64,000 nucleotides of DNA from Petaurus breviceps papuanus (lineage: Eukaryota > Chordata > Mammalia > Diprotodontia > Petauridae), in the NCBI GenBank assembly GCA_028583685.1, contig JAMXIF010001253.1, forward strand, positions 85,763,689-85,827,688. Reading direction: 5' to 3'. Under the pieces are notes generated by a model. That model searched no databases. It had not been told where the DNA came from and was given only the letters and a program-made list of their open reading frames with translations. Below, in pieces: positions 44,885 through 56,220 of the stretch. Position 1 is the first letter of the stretch; the number at the start of each line of letters is the position of its first letter. A program made the translations under genes and the position numbers.

Positions 44885-45060
44885 GAGAGAGACAGATATA
44901 AAAAAACAGAGAAAGAGAGAGAGCAAGAGAGGAGATAGTGAGAAGAAGAGGGGGAGGGAGGGAGAGACAGAGAGACAGAGACAGAGAGACAGAGACAGAG
45001 ATAGAGAGAGACAGAGAAAGAGAAAGAGAGACAGAGAGAGAGACAGAGAGACTCAGTCAC
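44775..45060. repeat. (TG)n with 10-N gap, then GA tract
   Basis: TG dinucleotides fill 44775-44880, broken by N at 44821-44830, so the repeat length is unresolved. A purine tract of GAGA/GACA steps follows to about 45050. Open frames on both strands here are artefacts. Confidence 0.95.
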
Positions 45061-45339
45061 TGGATGAATTTGTGCAAATCTATTGCCACAAAGCTGACTG
45101 AATGAAAAATAAACAGTGACTTCCCACACAGTAAATTATTCAGGAAGAAGGAGAAATAAGAAGACTGGCTGGTATGAAAAGAAAAGTTAATCTAAGTGCA
45201 TTTGAGAATGAAGAAGAAAATAATTTAAAACATACAAATAAGTGGGAATGTAAAGGTCCCACAGAGTATTCAAACTTGTTTCTTATAGTGTGGGTTTTTT
45301 TTTTGTCTTGAAGTACTTCAAGGATGACAAAGATGATCT

Positions 45340-45795
45340 TTCATTTCTTTAAATATAAAATGCTCTGTTTAGCATTTAAAGCCCTTTCTACCTTTCTAGT
45401 CTTCTCACACTTTACTCCCCTCCACATATGCCCCATTCCTTTTCTGGGGTTTGAGCATTTCATTGGCTGTTCCCTCTGCCTGGAAGGCTCCTCCCTCTTC
45501 AGGTTCACCTCCTGACTTACCTAACAAAACTCAGCTCTAATCTCATTTTCAGCAAGAGGTTTTTCCCCTTCCCCAGCAACAGTGCCTTCCCTGTGATATT
45601 ACTTGGCATTCACATTGTATGTTTCCTGTATGTACATAGTTATAGTCATCTTGTGTCCCTCATAACAATGTGAGTTCCTTGAGGGCAGAGGAAGCCATGT
45701 TTTGGCTTCCCTTTTTATTCACAGCACTTAGTACAGTGGCTGGTACTTCGTAAAATTCGACAAATGAGGATTGGTGAATTGATGGATTAAGTCTT
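45340..45795 (+). repeat. L2 3' end, about 450 bp
   Basis: TTAGCATTTAAAGCCCTTTC, CTGTTCCCTCTGCCTGGAAG, GTGAGTTCCTTGAGGGCAGA, CAGCACTTAGTACAGTGGCT. It is the full L2 3' order. Confidence 0.8.
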
Positions 45796-47465
45796 CCTAG
45801 TCTCTACCCACATTTGAAGAACAATTGTAATGTACCCAAGCATGAGGGACTTGAAGATGCTTGTAGCTCTCAGAGGTTTGGAGTGTTTGATACCATCCTT
45901 TACCCAAAATCCAGGGAGCCCAAATGTTGTGCCCAGTGTAGCAGATGCACAAGACAACTGACTCTCTTCTCTGAATTGTGTGACAGTTTGTGTTGTTTGG
46001 TAATTTGACTAAAGGCCTCCAAAGGACTCCAGATCTCCACAAGTAGACTGAAAAGCCTTCAAAATAGATCTTTTCAGTGACAAATATTAAGAATCTCAAT
46101 GTGAAATAAAAACCCAATATGTAAATTTTTCTGATATTTAGCTATGTGTATGTTTTAGGTCAGTACCAGAATGTTATAGTTGAATGAAAATAGGGTTTTT
46201 CATTAATCATAATTTGCTTCAATACCTGTCAGACCAAAGTATCTCCCTACCCCTCCAATTAAGGTCCAAATAGTCCCCTAAAAAGGGGAAATTTTTCTCT
46301 TGCATTTAGATTCCATAAAATGAGAATGAATTCATTATATAAACCTCTAAAAATAAAAGGTGAAATGTCTTCTGTGATGTTACAGAAATGCATCCTCAAA
46401 GGGCTTGCTTCTCTAACCTCATGGCACTTCTGGGAGGCCAGAGAGTGAAAGAAGGAATAAAAGCTATTTATGATTATTTTAGTGGGATTCAGATTCTGCA
46501 TTTGGTGCCTGCAGTGCTTTTAAGTGAATATCTCTGGACACATTTTGTTGCTGGTGTTGAAATTTGGTATTTTAATGGAGACAGTAACCCAATTTAGGCT
46601 GTCAATTGTTCTCACCCAGAGAGTAACCTTTCACAAGTTCACCTTGAGTAGCAAGTCAGGAATGACCTGTAGCTGTAAATACTATATCTAAATAAAAATG
46701 TCTATTGTTTTTAACCAAGCGTAGGCAACTGGGTAAGTCATTTAGAACCTACTACTTACTTTAAATGAGTCATTAATAAGTAATGGTACCTGGGAAAGAT
46801 GGTTTTTATTTTTGTTTTTCCAGAGGAACACAAAGCATTGCACATAAGATGTGCACATACATTTGTTTTTGCTTTTATGGATACAATGGAAACCCTCTCA
46901 GTGAGAGAGAGATGGGTGTTATCGCTGGTTTGCAGAGGGAAGAATTAAAGCACAGAGACAGAATAACTTGGCCAGCAATGTGTCAGTAAGTGAGAACTCA
47001 ATCCAGCTTTCTGAATTCCCAGTTCACTGACCTTTAGTCTATTAAAAAACATGTGTAACAGCAGGTGTTTACAGTGCCTGATTATACTTGGCCTGACTGT
47101 CCTGTCCCAGCTGAATCGACTGTGTCTGTGTTTACATGAAGTCTTAAGCAAGTCTTTTGTGGTGACTGATTACTTTTGTGACCACTCAATCCCCTACTGC
47201 TTTATTTTCCTAATTTCCAAAATCAACCATATTGCAGGGATACCATGAGAAATAATTAATGTATCATTTTGAAATGCCTTGGATTTCCAGAAAACAACTT
47301 GAAGCAATCAATGATTCTAATGTCCATGTTAGGTATCCTAACACAGGGAGTATAATCATTCAACAATATTGTGGCTAGTTACTTTCTTAAAAAAAAAAAT
47401 GTACCTATTGGTAGGTCACCTCCATCCATTGCCCTGGTCTTCCTGCACTCCTTTTATTTTCCCTT
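45796..47465. other. Mostly unrecognised intergenic sequence
   Basis: A weak MIR-like piece lies at about 46925-47040 (AATTAAAGCACAGAGACAGA, AACTTGGCCAGC). Otherwise I see no repeat or coding signal. It includes the longest repeat-poor block between the two genes. Confidence 0.45.
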
Positions 47466-47469
47466 TAGC

Positions 47470-48035
47470 CTTGCCAGGAAACTGAAGTCATTCCACTGGA
47501 ATTGTCTTAGGAAGATTCTGAAGATCACCTGGCAGGATAAGGTACTAGACACTGAGATCCTTACTTGAACTAAACTGCCAAGCATTCAAACTCTGCTTAA
47601 AGACCACGACTCCGATGTGCTGGCCATGTTGTTCAAATACAAATACGTACACTTGCCAAAAAGACTATTTTAGGAGGAACTCACACAGGGCAAGTGTTCA
47701 CATGGTGGTCATAAGAAGTGATACAGGGACACTCTCAAGGTCTCTCTAGGGAACTTTGGAATTGATTGTGTCATGTGGGAGACACTGGCATAGGACTGCC
47801 CAGCATGGTGTGCCCACATCAGAGAAGGTGCTGTGCTCTATGAGCAAAAGCATAAATGAAAGAACTCAAAGGAAACTCAGTATGCGCATATTTAGAGAAT
47901 CAAGCCCAAATAGTCACAACAGACTAGTTGTGCCTGACTTGTAGCTGAGTCAGACACACTGAAACTTTACTCTAGCATAGTGATGTCATTTTGGTCCTTC
48001 CTGAGAATGAAGGACAACAACCCACCAACCCCGCC
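47470..48035 (+). repeat. RTE LINE 3' end
   Basis: The C-terminal coding part of an RTE-clade ORF is readable in pieces: KSFHWNCLRKILKITWQDKV, then DTEIL. Other frames give WETLA and INERTQRKLSMRI. It ends at about 48020 with TTGGTCCTTCCTGAGAATGA and AGGACAACAA, the tail shared with the SINEs at 9595-9705 and 54145. Several frameshifts and stops. Confidence 0.8.
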
Positions 48036-48888
48036 TCCCCAACCTTCAGGGTATGGTGAGGAGATCAAAGAAGATAAGTCACTAAAGGAGGCATTTTATG
48101 CCATGCATGGAAAGGATTGTCATTCATGGAAGGTTCATTGTTTAAATTACTGTGTTTATTTAAATCAACACAAAAACACAACAAAATTGCTAACAACAAC
48201 AACAAAAACAAAAAACTACTTTCATGTAACTTAACTCTTCAGTGAACAGAAGTACTTCTTTTAATGTTTTGGCTTTTTCAAGGACCAGCCTTGGGACAAA
48301 ACAATATTTGAAAATAGCAGAAAGACTTTATTCTATCCTCTGCAACACAAATACACAAATACATGCACACATCCACATACATCCACACACAAACACATAC
48401 ACTCATAAAAGTTTTCTAAAGTACCTTCCCAGTAATGAACGCAAAAATGTCTTTAAAACAGTAAATTCCACGTAGATATTGATGTATGATCAGTAATATA
48501 ACACACACAGAGTGAGACAGGTATTTTCCAACCCCTAAGTCAATCTTTAAGTCAGGAAGCTAGACACTGAATGAATGAATGAATGGACATTAATTAAGTG
48601 CTTATTGTGTACTTCCTGAAGCACACCAATTTTCTAAGTTTACTGTTTAAGTAAGGTCTTGAGTAATTTTGTAATGTACTTAGTAACATAGCTCAATAAA
48701 CCTCCAATTTAACTGGGTTACAGAAGTAACGGAGGGAAAAGAGGACACTATGTAACATGGCAAGATCTATCAAAAGATGAAGAAACCCATAACTAGTTAT
48801 CCCTTGATATTCCAATGACTATATTTTTTTATAGCTCCAAGTGAGCAACTTCCTCTACCAATGCACATTTAGACCTAAGTATCATCTT
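48036..48888. other. Low-information intergenic stretch
   Basis: Contains A-rich and (CA)-rich pieces (48180-48225, 48340-48415) and a GAATGAATGAATGAATGGAC run at about 48568 that may be the end of an antisense L2. No coding signal. Confidence 0.45.
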
Positions 48889-49060
48889 AATTCTCTCTCA
48901 CAATTCCCCTCCCCATATCCAATCAATTGATAAATCCTGTCGATTCTACCTACCTAACATCTCTCTTCTATATGCCTAATTCTCTCTTCTGACACTGCTG
49001 CCATCCTGGAGCAGGCCCTAATCACATTTGGTAATTTATTGCCTTAATTGCCTGGGGGCA
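48889..49060 (+). repeat. L2 fragment
   Basis: CCTCCCCATATCCAATCAAT, TCGATTCTACCTACCTAACA, GGAGCAGGCCCTAATCACAT. Confidence 0.65.
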
Positions 49061-49739
49061 CTGAGACAAGTTATAACTTGCCTAGGGTCACAAAGTCCCA
49101 ATAACCTGTTCTATTAGGTAATGGACAAACTATTAACCTAGTAAACTGCTTCACTTTATGGTTAAACTCATGGTAATTAACATGGCACAAAAGAAACCCA
49201 CAATACCTTCCCTGAATTCCAGTAGGGTTTGGTTCTAATGCTATTTCATTATTCTTATATACATTTTCATATGCTCTACCTTTCACTCGACTGAAGCAAT
49301 CTTTCTATCATTGTTTTAAGAAAACTATAGAGACCTTCACATATGTGAATAATCCATAGCTATCTCTATAAAGCCAAATGTATTTCACAGATGAAAAGTA
49401 AAAATAAAAATAGTTTTGAGTGGCCAATGGATATTATTTACAAGGTCATAAATTAAGACAGATGTGATAAGGGGACTGAAAAAGAAAAAGCTATTCAAGA
49501 AGGACTATGTTTGATTAAAAACCACTCTGGATTTTATCCTATGCCCCCTTTTATATTAATAGAGCCCTCTGCCAGTTAAATTACCTGACACTCTTGAAAT
49601 AAGTAATTTTTTTCTCTCCCCTCCCCGCCTTTGCCCAAATGTTCCCCAACAGATTTAGGAGTATATAGGAGAAAACCTGAGTTGTGGGGAAAGTGAGGAT
49701 TTTATAGCCTTAAATAGTTTAATACACTAACTAAACTCT

Positions 49740-50621
49740 AGGGTCCCTTTATTTCTTCCTCTGTCTCTATCTCTTTTTCTCTGTCCTTTGCTTCAGTCTT
49801 TCTCTTTCTGGTGACTTCCTAATTTCTAAATTACTTGACTCTCCTTCTTCATGCATAAAACAAATAAAAAAATCTTGCTTGCAAAGCATTGACATGAAGG
49901 GATATGGTTTGAATGCCAACTCTCAAGGATTTAATGGTGAGTAAAGCTCATGGTCTCTGCCTGTTGAGTCTGTTCCCAGTTCCTTCTTGCACTCATCAAA
50001 AAGAGGACTGGAGTGATGTGAAACCCTAGCCATTGTCAACCCAAATTATTCTGGTTTAATTCATCTGCAGTCTTACAGCTGCTGATATTTTGAGAAGAAT
50101 TCCTTCTTAACTGGAATAATATCCAATCAATTGCCACTGGAATAATATCCCAATTTCCTCATTTTACAAGTACCTTTGGTCTTCCTCTAAGAACGGGGCC
50201 ACTGTTTAGGAATATGTATATATCTGTGTCGTATGAGCAGATATTTGCAAGGTTTTGTGGTTCTGCTAGGACAAAGACAATATTTCTCAAACAAATTAAA
50301 TTCTAATTCATATTTTTCACATGCAAATTTGATCCGCAGATACATCATTTGGAGGATTTTTTTCCCCAGGCATAAACTCAATAGGTTTTGCATTCATTAA
50401 CATGATCCCCAAAGTCAAGTCTTTGTGGTTCATACTCCTTTTCTTAATTATTTTGAACCTGGCAGGCATCAGTCCCTAACCTTCCCACAAGTAAGGCTGA
50501 TCTCAAAATGACCTATTATTATCTTGAGCAAACCTCAATTTATAGCAACAAAGAAATAAAAATTAAATTGTGCAGTTGACATTTTCTATCAGTGAAACAG
50601 ACTTTTCCAGTGCATGAACTG
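49740..50621 (-). other. ITGB6: Probable ITGB6 3' UTR (end uncertain)
   Basis: The sequence downstream of the ITGB6 stop shows no recognised repeat for about 1.5 kb. Minus-strand polyadenylation hexamers: ATTAAA at 50055-50060 and 49930-49935, AATAAA at 49748-49753, another AATAAA at 49035-49040. I cannot say which is used. Confidence 0.35.
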
Positions 50622-50723
50622 CTAATGAGAATCTGCAGTAATGTCCATCTTTTGTTTTTCCTGGTGTTTATATGTTACATTTTTAAAGGTACTTGTGGAG
50701 CCTCTGTACAGCGGGTTGGTTCC
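50622..50723 (-). CDS. ITGB6: ITGB6 last coding exon, cytoplasmic tail
   Basis: Terminal coding exon of integrin beta-6, the epithelial partner of alpha-V that binds fibronectin and latent TGF-beta. The acceptor is a pyrimidine-rich run ending CAG at 50724-50726. The frame (phase 0) gives [20 protein letters not shown], then [13 protein letters not shown] and a TAG at 50622-50624. The membrane-proximal NPLY and distal NVTY (NPxY-type docking sites for talin and kindlin) and the S/T cluster between them are intact. The human end, as I recall, is REKQKVDLSTDC. The exon pairs in phase with 63248-63414. Confidence 0.93.
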   Translation of the reverse strand, partial: GTNPLYRGSTSTFKNVTYKHQEKQKMDITADSH

Positions 50724-52020
50724 CTGAAGAAGAAATAGAAAAGAGAACAAGAAAGTTTTGATTAGAGGCACGTAAATTTTGCTAGGACTCTCTTTTGGTG
50801 ACTTTAAATAATTTCATTAGGTTAGAAATGTTCTGACAGGAAAAAAATCATTTTGAAACTTCCTTTGGATCTTTACATTGTACTTACATATTTTTCATGT
50901 AGATCTTTTATTGTAAATAAGTCAGAAAAATACTGAAATATTCTGATGGACAATTTAGGAAATCTTAACTTCTTGGAATTGATTCATTGTAAGAAAACAT
51001 CTTGTAACCTTGAAGTATTATTGGGTTTAAAAAATATAGAACAAATTAGAAAGTGCTTTAATGATACTAAACTGTTCCTTGTCCAGAAATCCATCTTTTC
51101 CATACCATAGCAGCATTTTCTTGGCAATGTTATGTGTGTGTCATGGAACTCAACAATCTTCAGAGAATCCAAAAGACAGGTGGTCCAAAGGACAATGGAG
51201 AGACACATGGAGAGTACAAGAAAGTAGAAAATAGTCTATTATTAATCATGACTTGAATGTAAAAAATAGCTTGAGAGCTCATCATCAAGGAGATGCATGA
51301 CTAGAGAAAGGAAGTAGATGGGTTATGTAGTAATAAGGAGGGATAACAGAAAGTCCAAGTGGTATCCACAAAATATGAAATGACTTAAGAGAAAATTTGT
51401 AGCAATGAGTGGGTCCTTAAAGGATGATGTATGAAAGACCACAGACAAGAATCCTTGGAATGAGAGCTGTGGATAGGTTGCTATCCTATCATGATGAGAT
51501 GATGAAGCATTCAAGTTTATGAATACCAAGCAGTATACTTAATGAGTAGTATTTAGTCTAATCTACTAGACCACAGCCCAATATTGTAGAATATGGCATC
51601 TTTCTCCAGGCTAGCAATCTAAGTGTCATGTTTACTCTCTCTCACTACCCAGATCTAAATAATCTTCCAAGTCCTGTTGTTTCTACCTATGTTACACCCC
51701 TCATATATACTTCCCTTTCTCCTCTAATAGTGCCTCCACTCTTGTCCAGGCCCTCATCATCTCTTGCTTGGACTACTGCAATGGTCTGCTGCTTGTTTTC
51801 CCTGACTTGTCTGTCCCCAGTCTAGTCTATCCTCCACTCAGCTAACAAATTGTTCTTCCTAATGCAGAGGTCTGAGGATGTTAACCCTTCATATTTAATA
51901 AATTTCAATGGCTCCCTATTAACTTCAGGATCAAATATGAAATCTTCTGTTTAGTTTTTAAGGTCCTTCAGAAGCTGGGCCCTGCCTCTATTTCTAGTCT
52001 TTTTATACCTTGCTGTTCGC

Positions 52021-52270
52021 ATTGTCATTCAGTCACTTTTCAGTCATGTCTGACTCTTTGTGATCCCCTTTGGGGTTTTCTTGGCAAAGATGCTGGAGTG
52101 GTTTGCCATTTTCTTGTCCAGCTCATTTTTACAGATGAGGAAACTGAGGCAAACAGGCTTAAGTGATTTGCCCGCACAGCTAATAAGTGTGTGAAGCCAG
52201 ATTTGAGCTCAGGAAATGAATCTTCCTTACTTCAGGCCTAGTGCCTGTACCATCAACTGTACCACATGGT
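52021..52270 (-). repeat. MAR1-like CORE-SINE
   Basis: CAGTCATGTCTGACTCTTTG, GATGCTGGAGTGGTTTGCCA and GAGGAAACTGAGGCAAACAG. Inserted in the L2. Confidence 0.85.
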
Positions 52271-52324
52271 GTACCCTCTTACCTCTTAGTCCCCTCTATC
52301 TACAAGCCAGCCAGATAATGCTGG

Positions 52325-52570
52325 AATCAAAGGATGTATTGTTAGACTTGGAGTCAAGAAGTTCTTAGTTCAAACCTGACCTCAGACATTAACTAGGTAT
52401 GTGGCCTGGAGCAAGTCACTTAACCTGTGTCTGCCTCATTTTCTATTTCTGTAAAGTGGGGATAATAATAGTAGCTCCTTCTCAGGGTTGTTTGTTACAA
52501 GGCTAACATGAAATAACATTTGTAAAGTGTCTTGCAAACTTTAAAGCAGTAGTTATTGGCATTGTTGTCA
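52325..52570 (+). repeat. MIR-like SINE
   Basis: GACTTGGAGTCAAGAAGTTC, GCAAGTCACTTAACCTGTGT and AGTGTCTTGCAAACTTTAAA. Confidence 0.75.
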
Positions 52571-53349
52571 TGATGTCACTGTTGTTACTGTTATCACTCT
52601 GCAGCATCCTTACTGTAACATGCACAAAACACTCCACCTCCCCACTCAGAGCATCTTCCCTGGCTGTGCCCCACACCTAGGGGTTCCTTCCCACCTCATC
52701 TTCACTGTCTGTCTCAGCTACAGTGGCCCTTTTGCATGAAGCCTTGCCTGGTTCCCCCTAACCATTAGTGCCTTCTCTCGGGACTTCATCCATTTTATCT
52801 TACATTCTTTTGCATGTTCGTTATCTCCTTTATTAGAGTATGAGGGCCTTGATGGTAGGGACTGGTTTTGTTTGTTTGTTGGCTTTGTATCCCCAGCACT
52901 TAGCACAGTATCTGGCACTTAGTAGGTGCCTACAAAAACTCGTGTTGACTTCTAGTCTAGGAGAGATACACGGGGCAATTTGCTTTCTTTCTATGTGATC
53001 AAACTATGTATTCTGTAATATTCTGTGATCTGCTTCTGGGTTACTGAGGGCATTCTGTTTATTTTTTAGTGAATGGGGGAGGAGAAAAGATGAAATCTTG
53101 ATAAAATAAATAATACCATTAAATAATTTAAAATAATACAATTAAAACATTTTTTTTTTAAATAGGCTCTGTTCATTCTATGTATGTCACTTGGTGTGTC
53201 TGTTTTTTATACTGGGATTACCCATTTCAGGCCAAGAATTTGGCCCCAAAGCCCAGCACAGGTCCATTCAGAGATAGAATTTGGATTGAATATTGAAAAA
53301 AATCATATTTCTTTGAACAGATTTTCAAGTTCCATACCTATCCCAAAAT

Positions 53350-54055
53350 TGTCTTTTAAAATATGTCTCCTCTGTTCTAGTCCTACTGCTGACACACTGG
53401 GCCAGGCTCTCATTACCTCTCCCCTGGATTACTGCAGTAGTCTCCAAACTGGTCTTCCTGCTTCCAGGCTCTTTCCTCTACAGCCCATCCTCCACGTAAT
53501 TGCCAAAATAATCTTCCTGATGCATAGTTCTAACCATATCACTCCCCTACTCAAAAAATTTTAATGCCTTCCTATTGCATATGGGGGAAAAACACAAAGT
53601 CTTTGCCTATTTCTTGAGACCCTCCACGTCTGATCCCAACCTCATTTCATTCTATTACTCTTTACATACTATTTAACTGTTTCCATATATTTTTCCTCCT
53701 AGCTCTATAAATTCAGATGAGCCATCTTCCATGCCAACAAACCATTCCCTCCAAATCTCTGGCTATGGAAACCTTTTCCATCAAGACTCATGTCATTGGA
53801 CTTCTCCTCCTTGAAGCCTTTCCTGATCCTCCTCCCAACCCCCTACTTGAAAATGAACTCTCCTCAAATTGCTCATAGTTCTTTGGAGATCTTCCTTCTG
53901 TGAATCACATTCAATCTAGTGTTGTACTTCTTGTTTATAAATCTTATGCCCCATTAGATTATAATCCTTGAGGGCAGATAACTATGCTGTATTTCATTTT
54001 TTACATTTTCTAACTAGTATAATGTCTGGCATAGAATAAACTCATATTTTCCAAA
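53350..54055 (+). repeat. L2 3' remnant, about 0.7 kb
   Basis: One frame reads LGQALITSPLDYCSSLQTGL, then PASRLFPLQPILHVIAKIIF and ITPLLKKF, the C-terminal end of the L2 ORF2. The 3' UTR follows, with CCTTGAGGGCAGATAACTAT near the end. Confidence 0.8.
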
Positions 54056-54144
54056 ATCAAATTAAAAAAACATAGATATTTAGATCAGTAAAGAATCATA
54101 CAGATGATTGAGTCTAATCCCCTCAACTTCCAAAGGAAGAACCT

Positions 54145-54375
54145 GGGCCATATTGTTGTTTGTCCTTTCCTTCTTGAAGAGGAACACAGCATCAGGAAGG
54201 TGAGGCCATGATTTGCAAGTGAATTGGATTTAAGTAAGGGAAGGCTGGGCAAAGTTATCAGCCTCATTTTCTTCTCTGGAGTCATCTGGGTCCATTAACA
54301 AGATATAGATCTGGACGACTGGAGATGGCCCCCACCTGGGCTGGAAGGCTTTAAATGACTGCCTAAGGTCACACC
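54145..54375 (-). repeat. RTE-tailed SINE remnant
   Basis: TTGTTTGTCCTTTCCTTCTT is the RTE-type tail in antisense. AGTGAATTGGATTTAAGTAA, TTATCAGCCTCATTTTCTTC and AACAAGATATAGATCTGGAC follow. Confidence 0.65.
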
Positions 54376-55369
54376 ATTAGCAGTGGATATAAGAGAAGCC
54401 AGGTATCTTGATGAATTCCAGGATCTTTTGGCGGGGGGAGGGGAGAGGTGGTGTACGTGATATTGCATGGAAAAAAAAAAACAAACCTAAATTCTAGTTC
54501 TATCCTTTGAATAGCGATTTTTTTTCCAGCCTGTTTAACAGTTGCTGGGATGAATGGGGTATAAGAGCCAGAGGAAAAAGATGCTATGAAGTGGGTCCAG
54601 ACTATCTTGGAATAGGAAGGAGAGCTGAGGGGCTCTGTGATCAAAGTGACAAAGATGACAAAAAAGAGAAGCTGGATTTGAAACTCAGAAGTCCAACTAT
54701 TAGCCCCTCTACCTTATTGTTTTCAGTACTGCCCTCTACTAAGAATCATAATTAGTGAAAGAGAACTAGGCAATGGGACTAGAAGCAAGTTTCTAATTTG
54801 AAAATATTCCTTTTTATTGTGATAAGTAAGAAGGTGGGTGGGGTGAGGGTCTGGAATTGAAAAATGAGGAAGTGTATATTACTTGGGACATCTAGTTCAG
54901 GTTGTTACTGGGGTAGGAGTGGGGGGAAGGTGGCTGGTTCTCCTTTTGTGAGCTACATTGATTTTGAAGAAATGAATGAAAAAAACACATATTAAGTGTT
55001 TATAATTTGCAAAGCACTATGCTAAGCACTGGGGATATATATATATATACACACATGTTATACATATCTACATATACATATGTGTGTGTGGGTGTGAAAA
55101 CAGACAACATAGTCTGTTTCCCAACTAGTTTCTTCCCAATCCCATGAAGTTTATCCCCTGGGTGGGGCAGAAAAAGGGTAGTATGACATGTACCCAAATA
55201 AGTCTAGTTGTTTAAATGAGGCACAACCAGTGAAATAAATACAAATTAGATTTTGGCTAAATAAATGTTTAGGAAAGAGATGTATGTATATAAGAATGAG
55301 AGAGATAGAGAGTGAGAGATCTGAGACTGTATTGGCCAATTGCTATGTAACCCTAAGCAGGTAACAGAA

Positions 55370-55590
55370 TCATAGTCTTAGAGTTAGAAGGGGCCATAGA
55401 TGTCACCTAGTCCAATCATCTTGACTGAACAGATGTGATCTAGAAAGGTTAAATGATTTACTCAAAGTCATACAGGTAGAAAGTGGAAAAGCAGAGACTA
55501 GTATGTAGGTCCTTTGGCTCACAGACTCCAAATACAGCAGTAAACTCTATATCTCCAAATTCAGTGCATTTCCACTGTGCCATGTTGCCC
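55370..55590 (-). repeat. MIR-like SINE
   Basis: CATAGTCTTAGAGTTAGAAG, CACCTAGTCCAATCATCTTG, TCAAAGTCATACAGGTAGAA and ACTGTGCCATGTTGCC. A sense MIR tail follows at about 55610-55710. Confidence 0.65.
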
Positions 55591-55964
55591 TCTAGTCACT
55601 CAAACACTATTTGTCTCAGTCTCTTTATCTGTGAAAGAATACTACTACCTACCCTTTAGGGCTATGGTGAAAATAGTCTCCAAACCTTAATGATCCATAT
55701 AAATGAGTTATTATAAGCTCCTATGTGCATACTGCCCTCTTCAGTTCCTCATGAATAATTATTTTCCCCCTCAAAATAAGCTTTCCATTTGAAATACCAC
55801 TTCCCAAAATTTTCCCATTTTATGGAAAATCATTAGCCCTTATCTTTTTTTAGATAAGGTTAGATTCCACAGACCTTGAAGGTATGGCTCTAAGTTCATC
55901 TTTTTTATTCAAACAGGGGTGAAAGAACTGCTACAAAGGATTAAAGGGGCATCTTTTAGTTTGC

Positions 55965-56220
55965 ATGCCTTATTGTTACTGTTCAGTCATTCAATTGTTT
56001 CTGACTCTTTGTGACCTCATGAACCATACCGTCCATGGGGTTTTCTTAGCAAAGATATCGAAGTGGCTTGCCATTTCTATTTCCAGTGGATTAAGGCAAA
56101 CACAGGTTAAGTGACTTGCCCAGAGTCACACAGCTAGTAAGTATTTGACGCCAGATTTAAGCTCAGTTATTTCTGACTTAGGACCTAGCATTCTCTCCCC
56201 TGATCCACCTAGCTGCCTCT
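55965..56220 (-). repeat. MAR1-like CORE-SINE
   Basis: TTATTGTTACTGTTCAGTCA, GACTCTTTGTGACCTC, GTGACTTGCCCAGAGTCACA and CACCTAGCTGCCTC. Confidence 0.85.

Larger units (their letters stand above)
51620..52965 (+). repeat. L2 remnant with two SINE insertions
   Basis: AAGTCCTGTTGTTTCTACCT, AGGCCCTCATCATCTCTTGC, TTGGACTACTGCAATGGTCT (LDYCNGL) and GTATCCCCAGCACTTAGCAC at the 3' end (about 52890). It is interrupted by a MAR1 at 52021-52270 and a MIR at 52325-52570. Confidence 0.8.

Noticed and set aside
44752-45129. 125-codon frame with T/H repeats across the N run
   Set aside because: Translation of (TG)n and GA repeats across an assembly gap.
53184-53564. 126-codon frame in the ITGB6 intron
   Set aside because: Its second half is the L2 ORF2 C-terminus; it is a LINE remnant, not a gene.
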